Origin: Adiantum capillus-veneris
Lineage: Eukaryota; Streptophyta; Polypodiopsida; Polypodiales; Pteridaceae
Reading direction: 5' to 3'
Length of the DNA stretch: 64,000 nucleotides
Assembly (NCBI GenBank): GCA_014529385.2
Contig: CM043954.1
Span: 94,507,247 to 94,571,246, forward strand
Under the pieces are notes generated by a model. It searched no databases. It was not told the origin of the DNA and was given only the letters and a program-made list of their open reading frames with translations. The position numbers were made by a program, and so were the translations under genes. Shown here one piece after another: positions 1 to 11,651 of the stretch (position 1 is its first letter; each line of letters starts with the position of its first letter).

Positions 1-6
1 GGATCA

Positions 7-3000
7 ATGGCAGCCTCGAAGTCACCGGCAAAGAGGAAAATAATGACCATCAAAGATTGTCTGGACGAAGTGGAACCCTTTGTCATTCCAGAAGGAACAT
101 TAAAGCCCACCAGCACTTGGATATAAGAAGATCTGTTAGAGTCAAACGACCTAAAGATCTACCACGGAGTGTTCAAGGACAATGAAGGAAATGTCATAGA
201 GCTACCAATGCTGCCGAGAGAGATCAATGAGTTTGTACGAAGAAAAATGGCCAGCTACTTGGAGAAAATTGACCTCCACAACTACTTCAAAGCAATGCTG
301 ACAGAGGTGGACATCAAAAGAGTATGGGAATTTGTAACAAGCATCAAAGAGGATGGAGTGTCCAAGGTAACAGATTTACAAGGCAGACCAGATACAGATA
401 TCATAATCACGGAGTGGGTTGTAGACCATGCACTAGACCTCTCCAATGAGGGGGACAGCGTCACAAAAAGAAGGGATGAAGTCAAAGTGTACAAAGAGAA
501 AAAGGCAAATTACACCTTTGAAGACATTGCCAACCCAAAGGTGGCAATTATGAGCCAATTGTACAACCAATACTTCCAAATGTGCACTAAGAGGCCACAG
601 AAGTATAGGATGCCTCCGGGTGCAATTGCCACAACGTTTACTTGGGCAATGACAAAAGGCACCCCAAAGATAATCAACTATGCGGCATACATACATGACA
701 GCTTAGTAAAGATGGGCAACAAAAATCCAACCTACATAGTGCCAGGAGAGCTGATCACCAAAGTTGTTTATGGGGCACTACGCGCTAAAGGAAGGTGGCC
801 TGACCCCCCATCTCAGAATGAATGGCTAAGAGTAAAAGAAGACAAGGAAGATGAGCCGCAAAGGGCACCAAGGGTGGCTACGATATTGAAGAGACGGCTA
901 GAGCCAGCTAGAGCGAGTTGAAGAGGAGCAACCAGAGCAAAAGAAAGGAAAGAAGGAGTTTGCTCAAGTGCCGGCCAAAGAAACGAGGTCTCAGAAAGCG
1001 GCAAGACTCGAGAGGCTGATGGAGAGTTTCCGACCAGAAAGAGCCCTCAGGGGTGATTTAAACGAACTCTGGAAGCCATCTCTTGAGTCTATGTCCGGAT
1101 CATCCAGAAGAGTGCAAAGGGACCGCTTTAAAGATTACATCAAAAATTTTGAGATTCTTGATGCTACAGCGGAAAACATTCCCCATGTACCTTTCACAGA
1201 GGAGGAAGTAGAACATATAAGGCAGAAACTGCTAGATGAACAAGAAATCCAAGAAAGAGAAAGAAAAACAAAAGCAGACAAGGACTTAAAGGGCAAAGTT
1301 GCAGCTTTACCAGATAGCCCTAAACCCAACCCATAGCCCTCACCACCTCCTATCAGCCCTCCATCAGAAGATAAGGAAGCTGAGAAGCAAGAGCAAAGGC
1401 AGGAACCTGAGCCAAAATAAGAGGCCAAGCCTGATTCTGAGCAAAAAGGATTAGATGAGACCTACTACGCATTTTTGGACCTTCTACCTACAGGCCATAC
1501 AAAGGAAGAAGCCGCCACAGTCGCATTCGACTTGGTGAGGATAGGGCATAAAGAACAGATGCAAGGCATTCGGCTAGTGGAACTTAAAGAAATTGCTACC
1601 GACACGATAGACCTGCACCCGCCCTCCAATGACTGGGACGTGGTGATGACAAAGCTAGCCGGATTGAGGGCACAATCTATGGCTTCAGAGAAAGAGATGA
1701 TAACTCTCAAAGCCACCGAAGAAAAGACCAAAATGGAAATGGATTCTCTGCAGGCACAAAGCCAAGGGCAAAAAGAGAGGGAAGCTGACCTCCAGGCTAG
1801 CTTGGCAACGGCTCTACAAAACTGCCAAGCAATGGAAGAAGCAAATGAGGTAGTAGCAAAAAGAATACAAGCAACTGAAGAAGAGTGTCTGCAGCTCAGC
1901 AAGTCATTGAGAGATGCCAAAAGAGAAAGAGATAATCTGACACTACAGCTGGCCGAAGAATCGAAAGAAGTAGAGGCCATGAGAAACACCAAGGAAAAAG
2001 TAGAGATAGAACAAGAAGCAATCCTCGATGAAGTCCTTGAGCTCAAGGACCAATTAAAAGTCAAAGATCAAACCATCCAGAGGCTGCGAGCATCACCTGC
2101 TAGAGTCAGAGCTACGAGATCGACTCAAATCATTTTCGAGAGTCAACTATATGAAGAGAAAATGCAGGAACTTCAGAAGGAGCTGACTCTCGAGAAGAAG
2201 CAGAGGTTAATGAGGGCTGAAGGTTCTATCGTAATGAAAATAAGAATGGAGGAGGGCCAAAAAGCCTTGCAAGAAGAAGTGGAAAGCAAAAAGAAAAAGC
2301 TCGAGGAGGCGGAAAGAGTAAACGCTGAACTTAATGACCTCCTCGTGAATATGGGCGGAGAAGCTGAAGCGGAAAAGAAAACACTCCTCAGGCAAATTGA
2401 GGAGTTGAAAGGCCAGCAAGGAGGAGAGGCAGAAAGCTCAGGGCCAGCCGCCAATGAGGGCATCGACCTCAACAATGTGGCAGATCCTGTGGACACACCC
2501 ATGCAAGACGAAAGCATAGCAGGATCCTCTCAAGAGCCACAGGATCTAACACAAGAAGAGGAGGAAAAATTGTGTAAGGCAATAGAGGAAGAGCTAAGAG
2601 AAAGCACGAAGGAAGCCTTGGAATGGGAGCAGAGGGTCTTCAAATCTATGACAACTCAAAAGATCGACGCCATCAATCTCAAGTGCGAGTGGCTTCAACC
2701 CTCTCTCCCATATCCATTGCTGAAATATGAGGTAGCTACAATAAACAAGCGGATCAGAGAAGAGCCAACGGTACCTCTCTACAATGCAGACACCTCGAAG
2801 CCAGAAGGAGTTAAGCTTATAGTGGATTCTCAGCCAAAGTGGAGGAAGGCTTGGCTTACAAAGTACCCACAATACCTAATCCACCTGGTAGAGGCACCTA
2901 AAGATATCAGAGACAATTTCAGCTTCTGTCCCCTGCCAAGGGTTAGGACGTGGAAGGCACAGGAAATTTTGCAAATAAGCCAACCCCCTTGGATGAATTA

Positions 3001-3424
3001 CCGAAAGCTGTCGGGTGTGAAGGCAGGTGAGAGAATAAGTATCCAATACATGGTGAAAACCCTAACGGGCGCCATAAAGTTGTTCACTGGCTCACCTGAC
3101 CTTACATGCATTATGATGAGAAAAATATGTAGAACCATCTTAGCAGTGTTCGAGACCTTCAAGCCAGGCCAGGTGATAGATAGCATATTCTTCTTCCAAG
3201 ATACATACAGATGTGCTTATGATCTGTGAGGTCAGCCTTCCAAGGAGTTGATACATGCGCTGTATCAAAGAATCATGTTTCTACCATCCTATCACCTCCA
3301 GGATTTTGAAGAAGCATTCTTTATGGGGTTCTTCACCATGAATACAGATATCTTTGGCCCAACAATGCTGAACCTACATGCCAGGTACGAATCACTGCTA
3401 AAGATGAGGGAAACGATAAGATGA
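7..3424 (+). pseudogene. Element A long coiled-coil ORF, copy 1 (damaged)
   Basis: One long plus-strand reading frame of about 1,130 codons can be followed from ATG at 7. It is broken by an in-frame TAA at 124-126, a 10-bp insertion near 905 relative to the copy at 51108 (frameshift), TAG near 1334, TAA near 1418 and TGA near 3227. The N-terminal quarter (roughly 169-900) is globular and not confidently recognised; it only loosely recalls the plant transposon-protein domains found in some LTR elements. The middle (about 1690-2420) is rich in Glu, Lys and Leu with heptad-like spacing, so a long coiled coil. A Cys/Phe-rich C-terminal block (about 3040-3420) is well conserved between the copies. 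No reverse transcriptase, integrase or zinc knuckle is visible. A purine tract and an LTR-like block follow, so I read it as the internal ORF of an LTR retrotransposon. Function unknown; possibly a structural (gag-like) or accessory protein. Confidence 0.6.
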
Positions 3425-3460
3425 AGCAGTTGATCAAGGCCATGTCAGGTACGACATGAG

Positions 3461-3475
3461 CAAGGAGGGGGGGAG
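3461..3475 (+). other. Polypurine tract of element A, copy 1
   Basis: A run of A and G with seven consecutive G lies directly before TGTTATAAG, 36 bases after the stop of the long ORF. This is the standard place for the plus-strand primer of an LTR retrotransposon. The same tract precedes the same TGTTATAAG at 54551. Confidence 0.7.
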
Positions 3476-4404
3476 TGTTATAAGTTCGACACACCCCATG
3501 GCATTGAACTACTCGGAGGACTATTATTTTTTGTAATTATTCATTAGGAAAACCTGATTTTTCACCTTGTAATTATTGGGACTTACAGAAGTTTCCAGAT
3601 TGTATCCCAGTTTTGATAGTTAGATTGAGTAGATGTTTGATTTTGAAACTTTAGGGTTTGAGAAATTGTAAGGTATATATACCACTTTTTGACCTTAATG
3701 AAAAACCTTTTGTCATTTTAAACAAGTTTTGAAGTCTGTGAGTGAGCGTACTGTGTATGAGAGAGAGAGAGTGTGAGCTTCATCTTGACGCTACGTGTAT
3801 TCTGGAGGTCGGAATTGAGTGCGGAGAAGTGCAGCGTGTTGCCCCCGACTAGAGCTACGTGCCGATACCAACATTGCGCACGTACAGTCCGTCTTTGTGA
3901 GCTCCTTCTACGAGCTTCATCGGTTGTTTGGGTGAGCATACGTTGTCCGATTTTTCATTGCAGTATATCCACGCGTTCACTTTGAAAAGAACTACACATT
4001 AGACACTTTAGATTTTGGAAATGAAGACCTGCAGATTTCGGCCAGACATCCTACGTGTTTCTGCACCAGGTGTTTTGGGTCGGGATTTTGGTTCATAGAC
4101 CTTAGGGAGAGTGACCTATTGGTATTAGTAGGGTCTCCTTCAAGTTCTATGGTATTTTGAGATTGTTTGATGGGTGTTCGGCTCTAGAAAGCGTTGTAGG
4201 AAGTTTCCTCTTATGCACTCTTGAAGGCTGTGACTTAGACAATTGGTAGAGACCTCTGTAGAAATTAGTTAGGAGTCGGTTGAGTGTAGGTTGACACCTT
4301 ATGCTTGCTTCCACGTGCCTGCGGGTCGAGCTTCGTCCTTAGCTAACATTACATGTTAGGTGAGTTCTCGCTGTGCTGACGTCCGTCGCGGCGTATCCAT
4401 CCAA
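3476..4404 (+). repeat. 3' LTR-like block of element A, copy 1
   Basis: It begins TGTTATAAG right after the polypurine tract. It contains a TATA-like TATATATA at 3674-3681 and short direct GA runs near 3758. The right end is not certain: CCAACA at 4399-4404 is the best TG...CA style end, but no matching 5' LTR is inside the window to confirm it. A half-palindrome ACATCCTACGTG near 4046 resembles the palindromes in the leader at 50.0-50.9 kb. Confidence 0.5.
3674..3681 (+). promoter_or_regulatory. TATA-like box in element A LTR
   Basis: TATATATA lies about 200 bases into the LTR-like block, a usual place for the promoter of a plant LTR element. It is conserved at 54749-54756 in the second copy. 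Promoter activity is inferred. Confidence 0.4.
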
Positions 4405-4599
4405 CAATTGCACCATCATTGCCCACCCCCTCGTTGAACATTTATGTTCAACCACACATAGGCTTACTGCAATAAAAAAACACACCAAAAACAAACTCTC
4501 TATACATTGCAAAACACCCACTATATGTACAAAATTGACACGTGTAACCCGCGCGGTCTTTGTTCATGCGGGTTGCCCAACCCCCTGCTTTAGTTGTCA
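4405..4599. other. Junction DNA between A and C elements
   Basis: No gene is seen. It contains a short hairpin, TTGAACAT/ATGTTCAA at 4435-4452, and reads AT- and CA-rich. It is shared with the second copy near 55480-55670. It probably holds the 3' end of element C (minus strand), whose polypurine-like GAGGGGGTGGG lies near 4425. Confidence 0.4.
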
Positions 4600-5836
4600 T
4601 CAACCGTCTGGATAGAACACGTTCCATTGGTCCCTTTTATCCATCTGCAACACCCTCGCATAGTTCCACGCCAAGGAACATATCCAACTGCATATCCAAA
4701 CCGCCGTCAACATGCTTCTACCACTCCAAGCACTCCTTGGCAAACTTCCCACTCGCAACAAAGCTCCTCCAAGAACACCAAATAGAGAAATTTCGTTCTC
4801 GCCATCCAAAGACCTGCTTGTACCATCACTCGCACCAAACAGAACTAACATATCTGACTCTCCCTCCCATCCATGTAAAGCTAGATCCTGTACCTGATCA
4901 ACAGCATACTGCACAACCGTTTTTATCACCATTCCTTTAAACCACCGCTCACAGACCTCCTTACAAAGCTTGGACACTGCCTTGAAATCTGCATCACCTG
5001 TCATAGAGGGCATTGACTCTGTAGGAATCAACTCTAACTTTGACTGCGTACTATCTTTCTCACTGCCATGAACTCAATTCTAGCATCGTCGAGCTTCTCC
5101 TCGTCAATTGGCCCTTCAAGGTCAATACATGCTTGTCCGTTGCAATTACCCGCTCTTCTACTACTGCATACTCAAGCTCTACCAAGGAAGAGAGAAACTC
5201 ATTCTGTATCACCTCCTCCTTATCCTTTTCCATAGGTACAACTACTCTAACCCTTTTGGCAAAATGTTGCACGTGTTGTATCACCATGGCATACTCCACT
5301 GCCACCTTCATCAACATGGCCACCAGCATGGTACCACACACCATTTTTACCTGCTCCTCACCACCTGTAGGGCTAAATTTCTCCACTTGGTCTTCACTAA
5401 GAACTTTGGTTTTCACTTCATGCTGCTCCTCGCACACATTTATAGCCTCTCCACTCACATGCAAGAGGTCAAACTCATCATACCTGGATTGGGATGACTC
5501 GATCTCCCAAATCGTGTCCGCGTCCATAGAGCTATTGTCACTCGACCCAACCTCCTCTTCAGTTTCAAGATCAGGAACCTCTTCTAGCTTCACCGCTTCA
5601 ACCTCGTTTGTAAACCAAACTCCTTGCTCTTTACCGCACTCCAATGGAACTTCTACAGCCGCACTTGAACTTGGTAGCACATCCTTTGTCCACTCTAGAA
5701 CCACCTGCACTTCCTCCACAATTGGAGCCTATCTAGCCAGCATCTTTGGCATAGGAACCATCCTGTCTCTTTGTAGCCAAAGAACCCTTGGTTCTTCTTG
5801 CACCTGCACTTCTCTTTGCATCACCTGTGGCTCGAC
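4600..5836 (-). pseudogene. Element C gag remnant, C-terminal part, copy 1
   Basis: Minus-strand coding remnants at 5719-5060 and 5031-4600 lie in different frames. They are very acidic and Glu/Val-rich, without a recognised enzyme domain. They continue the gag-like N-terminal part at 10979-11555; the copia element was inserted between the two. A TAG near 5733-5731 interrupts the frame and is present in the second copy too, so it predates the duplication. The gag assignment rests on the N-terminal part (a Trp-containing capsid-like segment) and on the adjoining primer site at 11646. No protease or reverse transcriptase is visible, so C may be non-autonomous or truncated. Confidence 0.5.
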
Positions 5837-6063
5837 TGTTGGAATTAGGGTTGCAGAGAAACACACACAGCTTGGAGAAGACGAAGGAAGCTCAAGGCAC
5901 ACAATAGAGAGTATGTTACTTAGTGTGCAATGGAAAGATGGTTAGCCCTAGAGTGATGGGCGTATATATAATGCACGGGGGAAAAAACCTCCTAAAGAGG
6001 GAAAAAATGCCCCGGCGGTCCTAGTGTGTTCACACACATCACTACCACATGTATATGGTAACA
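5837..6063 (-). repeat. Copia 3' LTR
   Basis: It is 227 bp and differs from the LTR at 10752-10978 only by G versus A near 6014. On the minus strand it starts TGTTACC and ends CCAACA. A TATATATA-like promoter core lies near 5963-5972. Confidence 0.96.
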
Positions 6064-6075
6064 AATCCCCCCTGG
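6064..6075 (-). other. Copia polypurine tract
   Basis: On the minus strand CCAGGGGGGATT abuts the 3' LTR directly. This is the plus-strand primer site. Confidence 0.85.
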
Positions 6076-6138
6076 AGTGATGCAGTGAACGAGAGCTAGC
6101 ACATGAGTAAAGGGAAGTGCCATGCCCTGAGGACAGGA

Positions 6139-9100
6139 TCAGTCCACAAAGGGGAGTAAGCCCAAAGCTTTGCGGAAAGCTTCAAGATTCTCACGAGACA
6201 ATGCCTTTGTGAAAAGATCTGCAAGGTTGTCCTGTGTTGGCACATAAGCCAAGCTGATCTCTCCTGCTGAGAGCCTCTCCCTGACATAGTGGTAATGCAC
6301 CTCAATGTGCTTTGTGAGAGCATGAAAAACTGGGTTCCTCGCAATTGCCAATGCGCTCTGACTGTCAGTGTAGATAGTGTTGGCAGTGTCCTGTCCAACA
6401 CCCAAGTCATCCATAAGGCGTCTGAGCCATACACACTCAACCGTAGCTATGAAGACTGCCCTGTACTCAGCCTCACAACTCGAAGTGGCCACAGTAGGTT
6501 GCTTCTTGCTCAACCATGATATACATGAACTACCAAGCATGAAACAAAAACCACTTGTGGACACTCGCGTGTGAAAACAACCAGCCCAATCTGAGTCCGA
6601 AAAAGCATATAAGTCTGGCGGCAATGATCCCCCCTTGGGATAAAACAAGCCAAGATGTAAAGTGCCACTAAGGTAGCGGAAAATCCTCTTGACAGCCTGC
6701 CAATGCTTAGACCCTGGGCTATGCATAAATTTGCTGACCTGCGAGACTGCAAACTGAATATCTGGCCTCGTGTTGCATACATAAATGAGGCAGCCAACAG
6801 CAGTTTGGTAAAGAGTGACATCAGCAGGATCGCCAGCATCATGTAGACTCAACTTCAAACTTGTTTCCATGGGAGTGGAAATAGGTTTGCAATCCTCAAG
6901 TCCAAACTTACATAGCAATGTCTCTATGTAACTTTTCTGACACAAGGCAATACCACCATCACACTGCTTAAACTGTATACCCAAGTAATGATGCAGCAGC
7001 CCCAAATCTTTCATCTTGAAAGTAGCATTCAAATCAGCCTTAAATTCAGCAATATGTCTCTCATTTGGTCCAGTGATCAGCAAATCATCAACATAAAGAA
7101 CCACAATGAGAAATACATCATCCTCACGCTTTACATACAATGTGCTTTCTGTTGGACTGTTACGAAAGCCTCGTTTAACCAAATGAGTGTCAGCTTTCTC
7201 ATACCAAGCACGAGGAGATTGCTTCAACCCATACAAAGCCTTCTTACATTTGCACACTTTGTCCTCTTGTCCTTTTATGACAAAACCGCGAGGCTGCGTT
7301 ACATAAACTTCCTCAAATATGTCACCATTCAAGAAAGCAGTAACAATGTCTGATTGATGTACATCCCAACCAAAATGAGCTGCCAATGCACATAGAAAAC
7401 GCACAGTAGTCATACCACAAGTGGGAGCAAAAGTCTCTTCATAATCTATGCCTTTTTGTTGTGCATAACCCTTTGCAACAAGTCGAGCCTTATGGCGATC
7501 GATCTCACCATCCAGCTTGCGTTTCAACTTGTAAACCCACTTCGTACCAATGGCCTTTTTGCCAGGAGGCAAATCACATAAAGTCCATGTGTCATTCTCT
7601 ATAAGTGCATCATATTCTGATTTCATGGCAGCAATCCAATTTTCTGAATTCTGTGCTTCATCAAAAGACAGAGGCTCCTCAACATCATGTAAACTAGACA
7701 CAGCCAAAGCATAACAATCTGATGCATAAGATGCATGGCGAGAGCCTGAATGAGTACGATTAGATAAAGGTGCATCCAATTTACTGTCACGCAAAGTGTG
7801 CACCAGCCATTTTGGCATACCTCTAGCCTGCTCATTTTCAGCCCTTTCCTCATCAAGTACATCATGTACATCTGCATCAGTAATAGGCTGTTCTAAAACA
7901 TTTTCAAAAACCCCCATAGGCTGTACATTTGCCTCATTGGAACTTACATTCGTATTTCCACCACTGAAAAGAGGCAACAAAGTGTCATAAATGTCCTGTG
8001 AGCTTACATTACTGTCTCTAGTACATGACAGCAAGGGCTGAACAGAATCTTCCACAAACACTACATCCCGTGAAACCAGAATACGTTTTGTTTGCGGATG
8101 ATACAACCTGTAACCTTTGCTTTCAGCACTATAACCAACAAAAATACATTTGACAGCCTTATCATCCAATTTTCTGCGCTGCACTTGTGGCACCAAAGCA
8201 TATGCCAAACAGCCAAAAACACGCATGTGCTCAATAGAAGGTTTTCTATCATGCCATGCTTCATATGGAGTAATAGACTGCAAAGCTTTCGTAGGACACC
8301 TGTTAAGTACATAAGTGGCACACATGATGGCCTCAAGCCAAAAAGAATGTGGGAAAGCTTGACTTTTGACCATACATCGTGCCATTTCCGTTAGTGACCT
8401 GTTTTTCCTCTCAGCAACACCATTTTACTGAGGTGTATAAGGCACTGTACATTGGTGTTTTATCCCACGACTAGCCAGAAATGCATTAAATTCATGAGAC
8501 ATACACTCCCCCCCTCGATCGGAACGGAGGGTGCCCATAGTACATTTTGAGACATTTTCAGCCATAGCCAAAAATTGTTTGAAGCACATAAAAACTTCGG
8601 ACTTCGCTTTAAGCGGAAATACCCATGCATGCCTGGAGTAATCATCAATGAAAGTCACGAAGTACAGGTAATTGCCCAAGGACGAAGTTTGCATGGGCCC
8701 ACAAACATCACTATGCACAAGCTGCAACCTGCATGTGGCCCTAACTGAACCATCCTTTGGAAACTTAGAACGCTGCATTTTACCCAGAATACAGCCTTCA
8801 CAAACATGTTTGACAGGTGCTTCAAGAGGCGGCAAAGAAGCAACCATATCAGATTTCTGCAAACGCAGCAAACTGGCAAAATTCAGATGACCAAAACGTG
8901 TATGCCAAAGTTTTGCACCTGAAATAGCCCTTGAATCTGCAACAGCATTTGCAAAATTTTGTCCACACTTGTCATACAAAGTGAGCTTATACAGCCCACG
9001 GCACAAAAGCCCAGATGCAACAATTTCATCACCAAAACTGAGATCATGAACTGTACATCTGTCATCCACAAATTTGACTACAAGTCCAAGTCTAGCAAGT

Positions 9101-10425
9101 GCGGATACAGACAAGAGATTCTTCTTGATCCCAAGTACATAAAGTGCATCAACAAGTGTGAAGGAACTGCCATTAGCAGCAGTGAGCACAATCTTTCCAA
9201 CTCCCTGAACTAGATAAGAGGCGTTGTTGGCACAAGTGACTGAATTCCCATGAGGGACAGACTCGAGAGAGGTAAACAATTCACGATGTGAGGTAATGTG
9301 CTTTGTAGCACCACTGTCGAAATACCACACATGTGAATCTGCAGCAACTGACAAGCATGCATCATGGACAGCAGGATTGTAAGTGCACTCTGCGCTAAAA
9401 GCCCATTCTGCATCAACATCAGCATCACAATCTCCTTTCACAGAAGAATCAACAATGGCTGCATTTGTAGTGGAACCAGCATTTGCAGTGGAACCACCCT
9501 CTTTCTTCTTAGCCTCTTTGGCCTTCAACTTAGGACACGACTTGATCAAGTGATCATTGGCTTTACAATAATGGCAACGCATCTTCTTTTTGCCCTTATC
9601 ACCAGAATTGCCAGACGAAGTGCTGCCTCCAGAAGCATTAGGAACATAATTTTTGCCACTCGCAGCAGAACCATAAGAAGTGGCTGCATTACTGTTACCA
9701 CCCTTTCTTTGAGAAGCAATAAAAGCCTGTTCAACTGCACGCTGCCTAGTCCTGTTTTTTCTAGAAAGTGACTCTTGCAACAGCAATGTGCATAATGCAT
9801 CAAACTTGACAACTTCAGGATTTCCTTGGGTCATGAGTCTCCAAGTACTAGCAAAAGTCTGGTAGGAATCTGGTAAGGCATCAAGAACAGTCTGCACAAG
9901 GGAACTGTCCGAAATGACTTCACCTGCAGAAATGAGTTGCTCATTGATATCCTTGACACTAGCAAGGAAAGTGTCCATATCATCTTCCTCATGCATAATC
10001 TTCGACTCTAGCTCTTTACGCAGCAAAGCAATTTTAGCCTCATTGCGGCTTGCATAAAGACCTGCTAGAATATCCCAAGCTTGTTTTGCAGATTTTGCTG
10101 AATGGATGTGAGGAATAATGGTGCGCTTCACAGACAACGCAATCAATGCATGAGCGTGCGCATCCTTAACATCCCAACGAGCTTGTTCTGCCATAGGCAA
10201 AACAACTCTAACAGCTGCAATCCTTGCAGCAAGACCTGCAACATCCTCAATATCGCCTACATCTTCAGAACCAGGACGTACATCAATGCCCTGCACAATG
10301 TTCCAGACACCTTTTGACACAAGAACATGTTGCATCATATAAGCCCACATAGGGTAGTTGTCCCCATCCAACCTGTCCTCAGCAGCAAACATCTTGAACA
10401 CATCTGTGTTGTTGTTGTCAGCCAT
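6139..10425 (-). pseudogene. Copia gag-pol polyprotein with one in-frame stop
   Basis: The frame is about 1,429 codons, a usual copia length. I chose ATG at 10425 (protein begins MADNNN) over the upstream ATG at 10485, because the gag homology starts there. Order of domains: gag with copia-type N-terminal segment; CCHC zinc knuckle (CHYC...H...C, 9537-9578); aspartic protease DSGA (about 9313); integrase HHCC finger (8790-8907); integrase core with Asp near 8708, Asp near 8517 and Glu near 8411; reverse transcriptase with YVDD (about 7087); RNase H with SDSDWAG (about 6590), CEAEY (about 6470) and YTDSQSA (about 6365). A TAA at 8425-8427 lies five codons before the catalytic Glu of the D-35-E triad, where the family has Gln. 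Gag, protease and most of integrase would be made; reverse transcriptase and RNase H would not. Confidence 0.95.
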
Positions 10426-10734
10426 GGTAAATGCTGCACCTGATGTGAAAACTGCCCGAAAATAGGAGAAATGGAGCGGGAACAACTTGTGCTATATAGC
10501 ACAAACCATAGAAGACTATAAGGCACCTGTTATGCAGAAAACGGCACTGACAGAAAATCTGCACAAAATGACGAAATAGCCTGTGCAGTACTGCCTGTAG
10601 TGGAAACGGAGGCCGAAATGAGCCCAAATCAAAATTCTGAGCGAACGGCGAACGCTCGCCAAAGCTCACTGAAATCAGAGAAAGTGAGCAGGCGTGTGCT
10701 CGAGCAGCTGGCGACTTAGCCCGGGAGGACGTGA
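10426..10734 (-). other. Copia 5' untranslated leader
   Basis: The stretch between the primer site and the gag start has no conserved ORF of its own. An upstream in-frame ATG at 10485 would add 20 residues and is probably not the main start. Confidence 0.6.
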
Positions 10735-10749
10735 CCTGCTCTGATACCA
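10735..10749 (-). other. Copia primer binding site (initiator Met tRNA type)
   Basis: On the minus strand TGGTATCAGAGC begins two bases inside the 5' LTR. It is complementary to the 3' end of plant initiator methionine tRNA, the usual copia primer. Confidence 0.93.
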
Positions 10750-10751
10750 AT

Positions 10752-10978
10752 TGTTGGAATTAGGGTTGCAGAGAAACACACACAGCTTGGAGAAGACGAA
10801 GGAAGCTCAAGGCACACAATAGAGAGTATGTTACTTAGTGTGCAATGGAAAGATGGTTAGCCCTAGAGTGATGGGCGTATATATAATGCACGGGGGAAAA
10901 AACCTCCTAAAGAGGGAAAAAATGCCCCAGCGGTCCTAGTGTGTTCACACACATCACTACCACATGTATATGGTAACA
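10752..10978 (-). repeat. Copia 5' LTR
   Basis: It is 227 bp, TG...CA on the minus strand, with a TATATATA-like core at about 10877-10886. It is followed by the target duplication TCGGC. Confidence 0.96.
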
Positions 10979-11628
10979 TCGGCTACCATCGCATCACACT
11001 GCCTTGGCTTCACCGCAATTGGCAAAACTTGCCTAGCCTCGCGCTTTTTCAAAATCTCTTTGGTTCGCCCTCTTGCTAGAGCTACCGCCTCTTCATACGA
11101 CATTGGGTCATCTACCTCCACTGTATCTCGCACTTCCTCATGCAAGCAATCCATGGATTTACACAATTTCAAAAAATAGGTATTTTTGTAGCAGTTACCT
11201 TGATTAACTTCCCCCATAGGGCTTCGAACTCCCACTCAAATGCTTGAAAATCTCCCTCCAAGATTTTCTTTAAACTGTCTAGTTTCCGCTTTACCTCATC
11301 TAGCTATGCATCCGCAACAAATCCCCTTCAAAAAGCCACCTGCATGGCTTTGCAATCTGCTTTTTTTTCTTCACCAAGGCTATCAAACCATAGCTTTGCT
11401 TTACCACGAACCAGGAGCGGGAACACCTGTACCACACCATCTTCTTTCGATAAACCGCTTTCCAACACGAACAACACATAGTCTTGAGGCCAAGTTTCCA
11501 CATCTTCAACCCTAGTGAGAATAGGAAATCCCACCCAAGCCATCACTAGCAACACCTGCGCTTCAAAGGCCGCACCTTTGGCATCACAAAAATCACCACT
11601 TTGACTTCAACTAGGAGCATCAGCATAC
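10979..11628 (-). pseudogene. Element C gag remnant, N-terminal part, copy 1
   Basis: The segment at 11555-11328 (minus) encodes a capsid-like stretch with the motif VRGKAKLWFDSL, typical of gypsy-type gag proteins. A frameshift or stop near 11328 separates it from the next segment at 11235-10979. That segment is helical and charged (EEAVALARGRTKEILKKREA), as in the end of a retrotransposon gag domain. The copia LTR then cuts the frame; the matching continuation is at 5836 and below. In the second copy (56806-57208) the same frame runs uncut by copia. Product: probable gag; not functional. Confidence 0.55.
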
Positions 11629-11646
11629 TCCTCAGTGGGGGCACCA
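11629..11646 (-). other. Element C primer binding site
   Basis: On the minus strand TGGTGCCCCCACTGAGGA starts five bases inside an LTR end (CCA at 11654-11652). Its first 15 bases equal the primer site of element B at 59915. It begins with TGG as expected for a tRNA primer. I cannot name the tRNA. Confidence 0.55.
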
Positions 11647-11651
11647 AAAGA

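Larger units (their letters stand above)
5837..10978 (-). mobile_element. Ty1/copia LTR retrotransposon, near complete
   Basis: The element is 5,142 bp in minus orientation. It has two 227-bp TG...CA LTRs that differ at one base by eye, a Met-tRNA-type primer site, a polypurine tract and one gag-pol reading frame. Target duplication is TCGAC (5832-5836) against TCGGC (10979-10983), one mismatch. The empty site TCGGC is intact in the duplicated segment at 56909-56913, which proves the insertion boundaries. Nearly identical LTRs mean a recent insertion. The only clear coding lesion is one in-frame TAA in the integrase core. Confidence 0.97.

Noticed and set aside
1465-2064. Minus-strand Ser-rich ORF (199 codons), and its partner at 52556-53155
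   Set aside because: Antisense of the Glu/Lys-rich coiled coil; Ser-rich composition is the expected mirror.
5040-5945. Plus-strand 301-codon ORF, rich in Ser and Thr
   Set aside because: It is the antisense shadow of the minus-strand C gag remnant and runs into the copia LTR.
8422-8430. Programmed read-through stop in the copia element
   Set aside because: It lies inside the integrase core, five codons before a catalytic residue. Known copia elements do not regulate expression there, so a point mutation is simpler.
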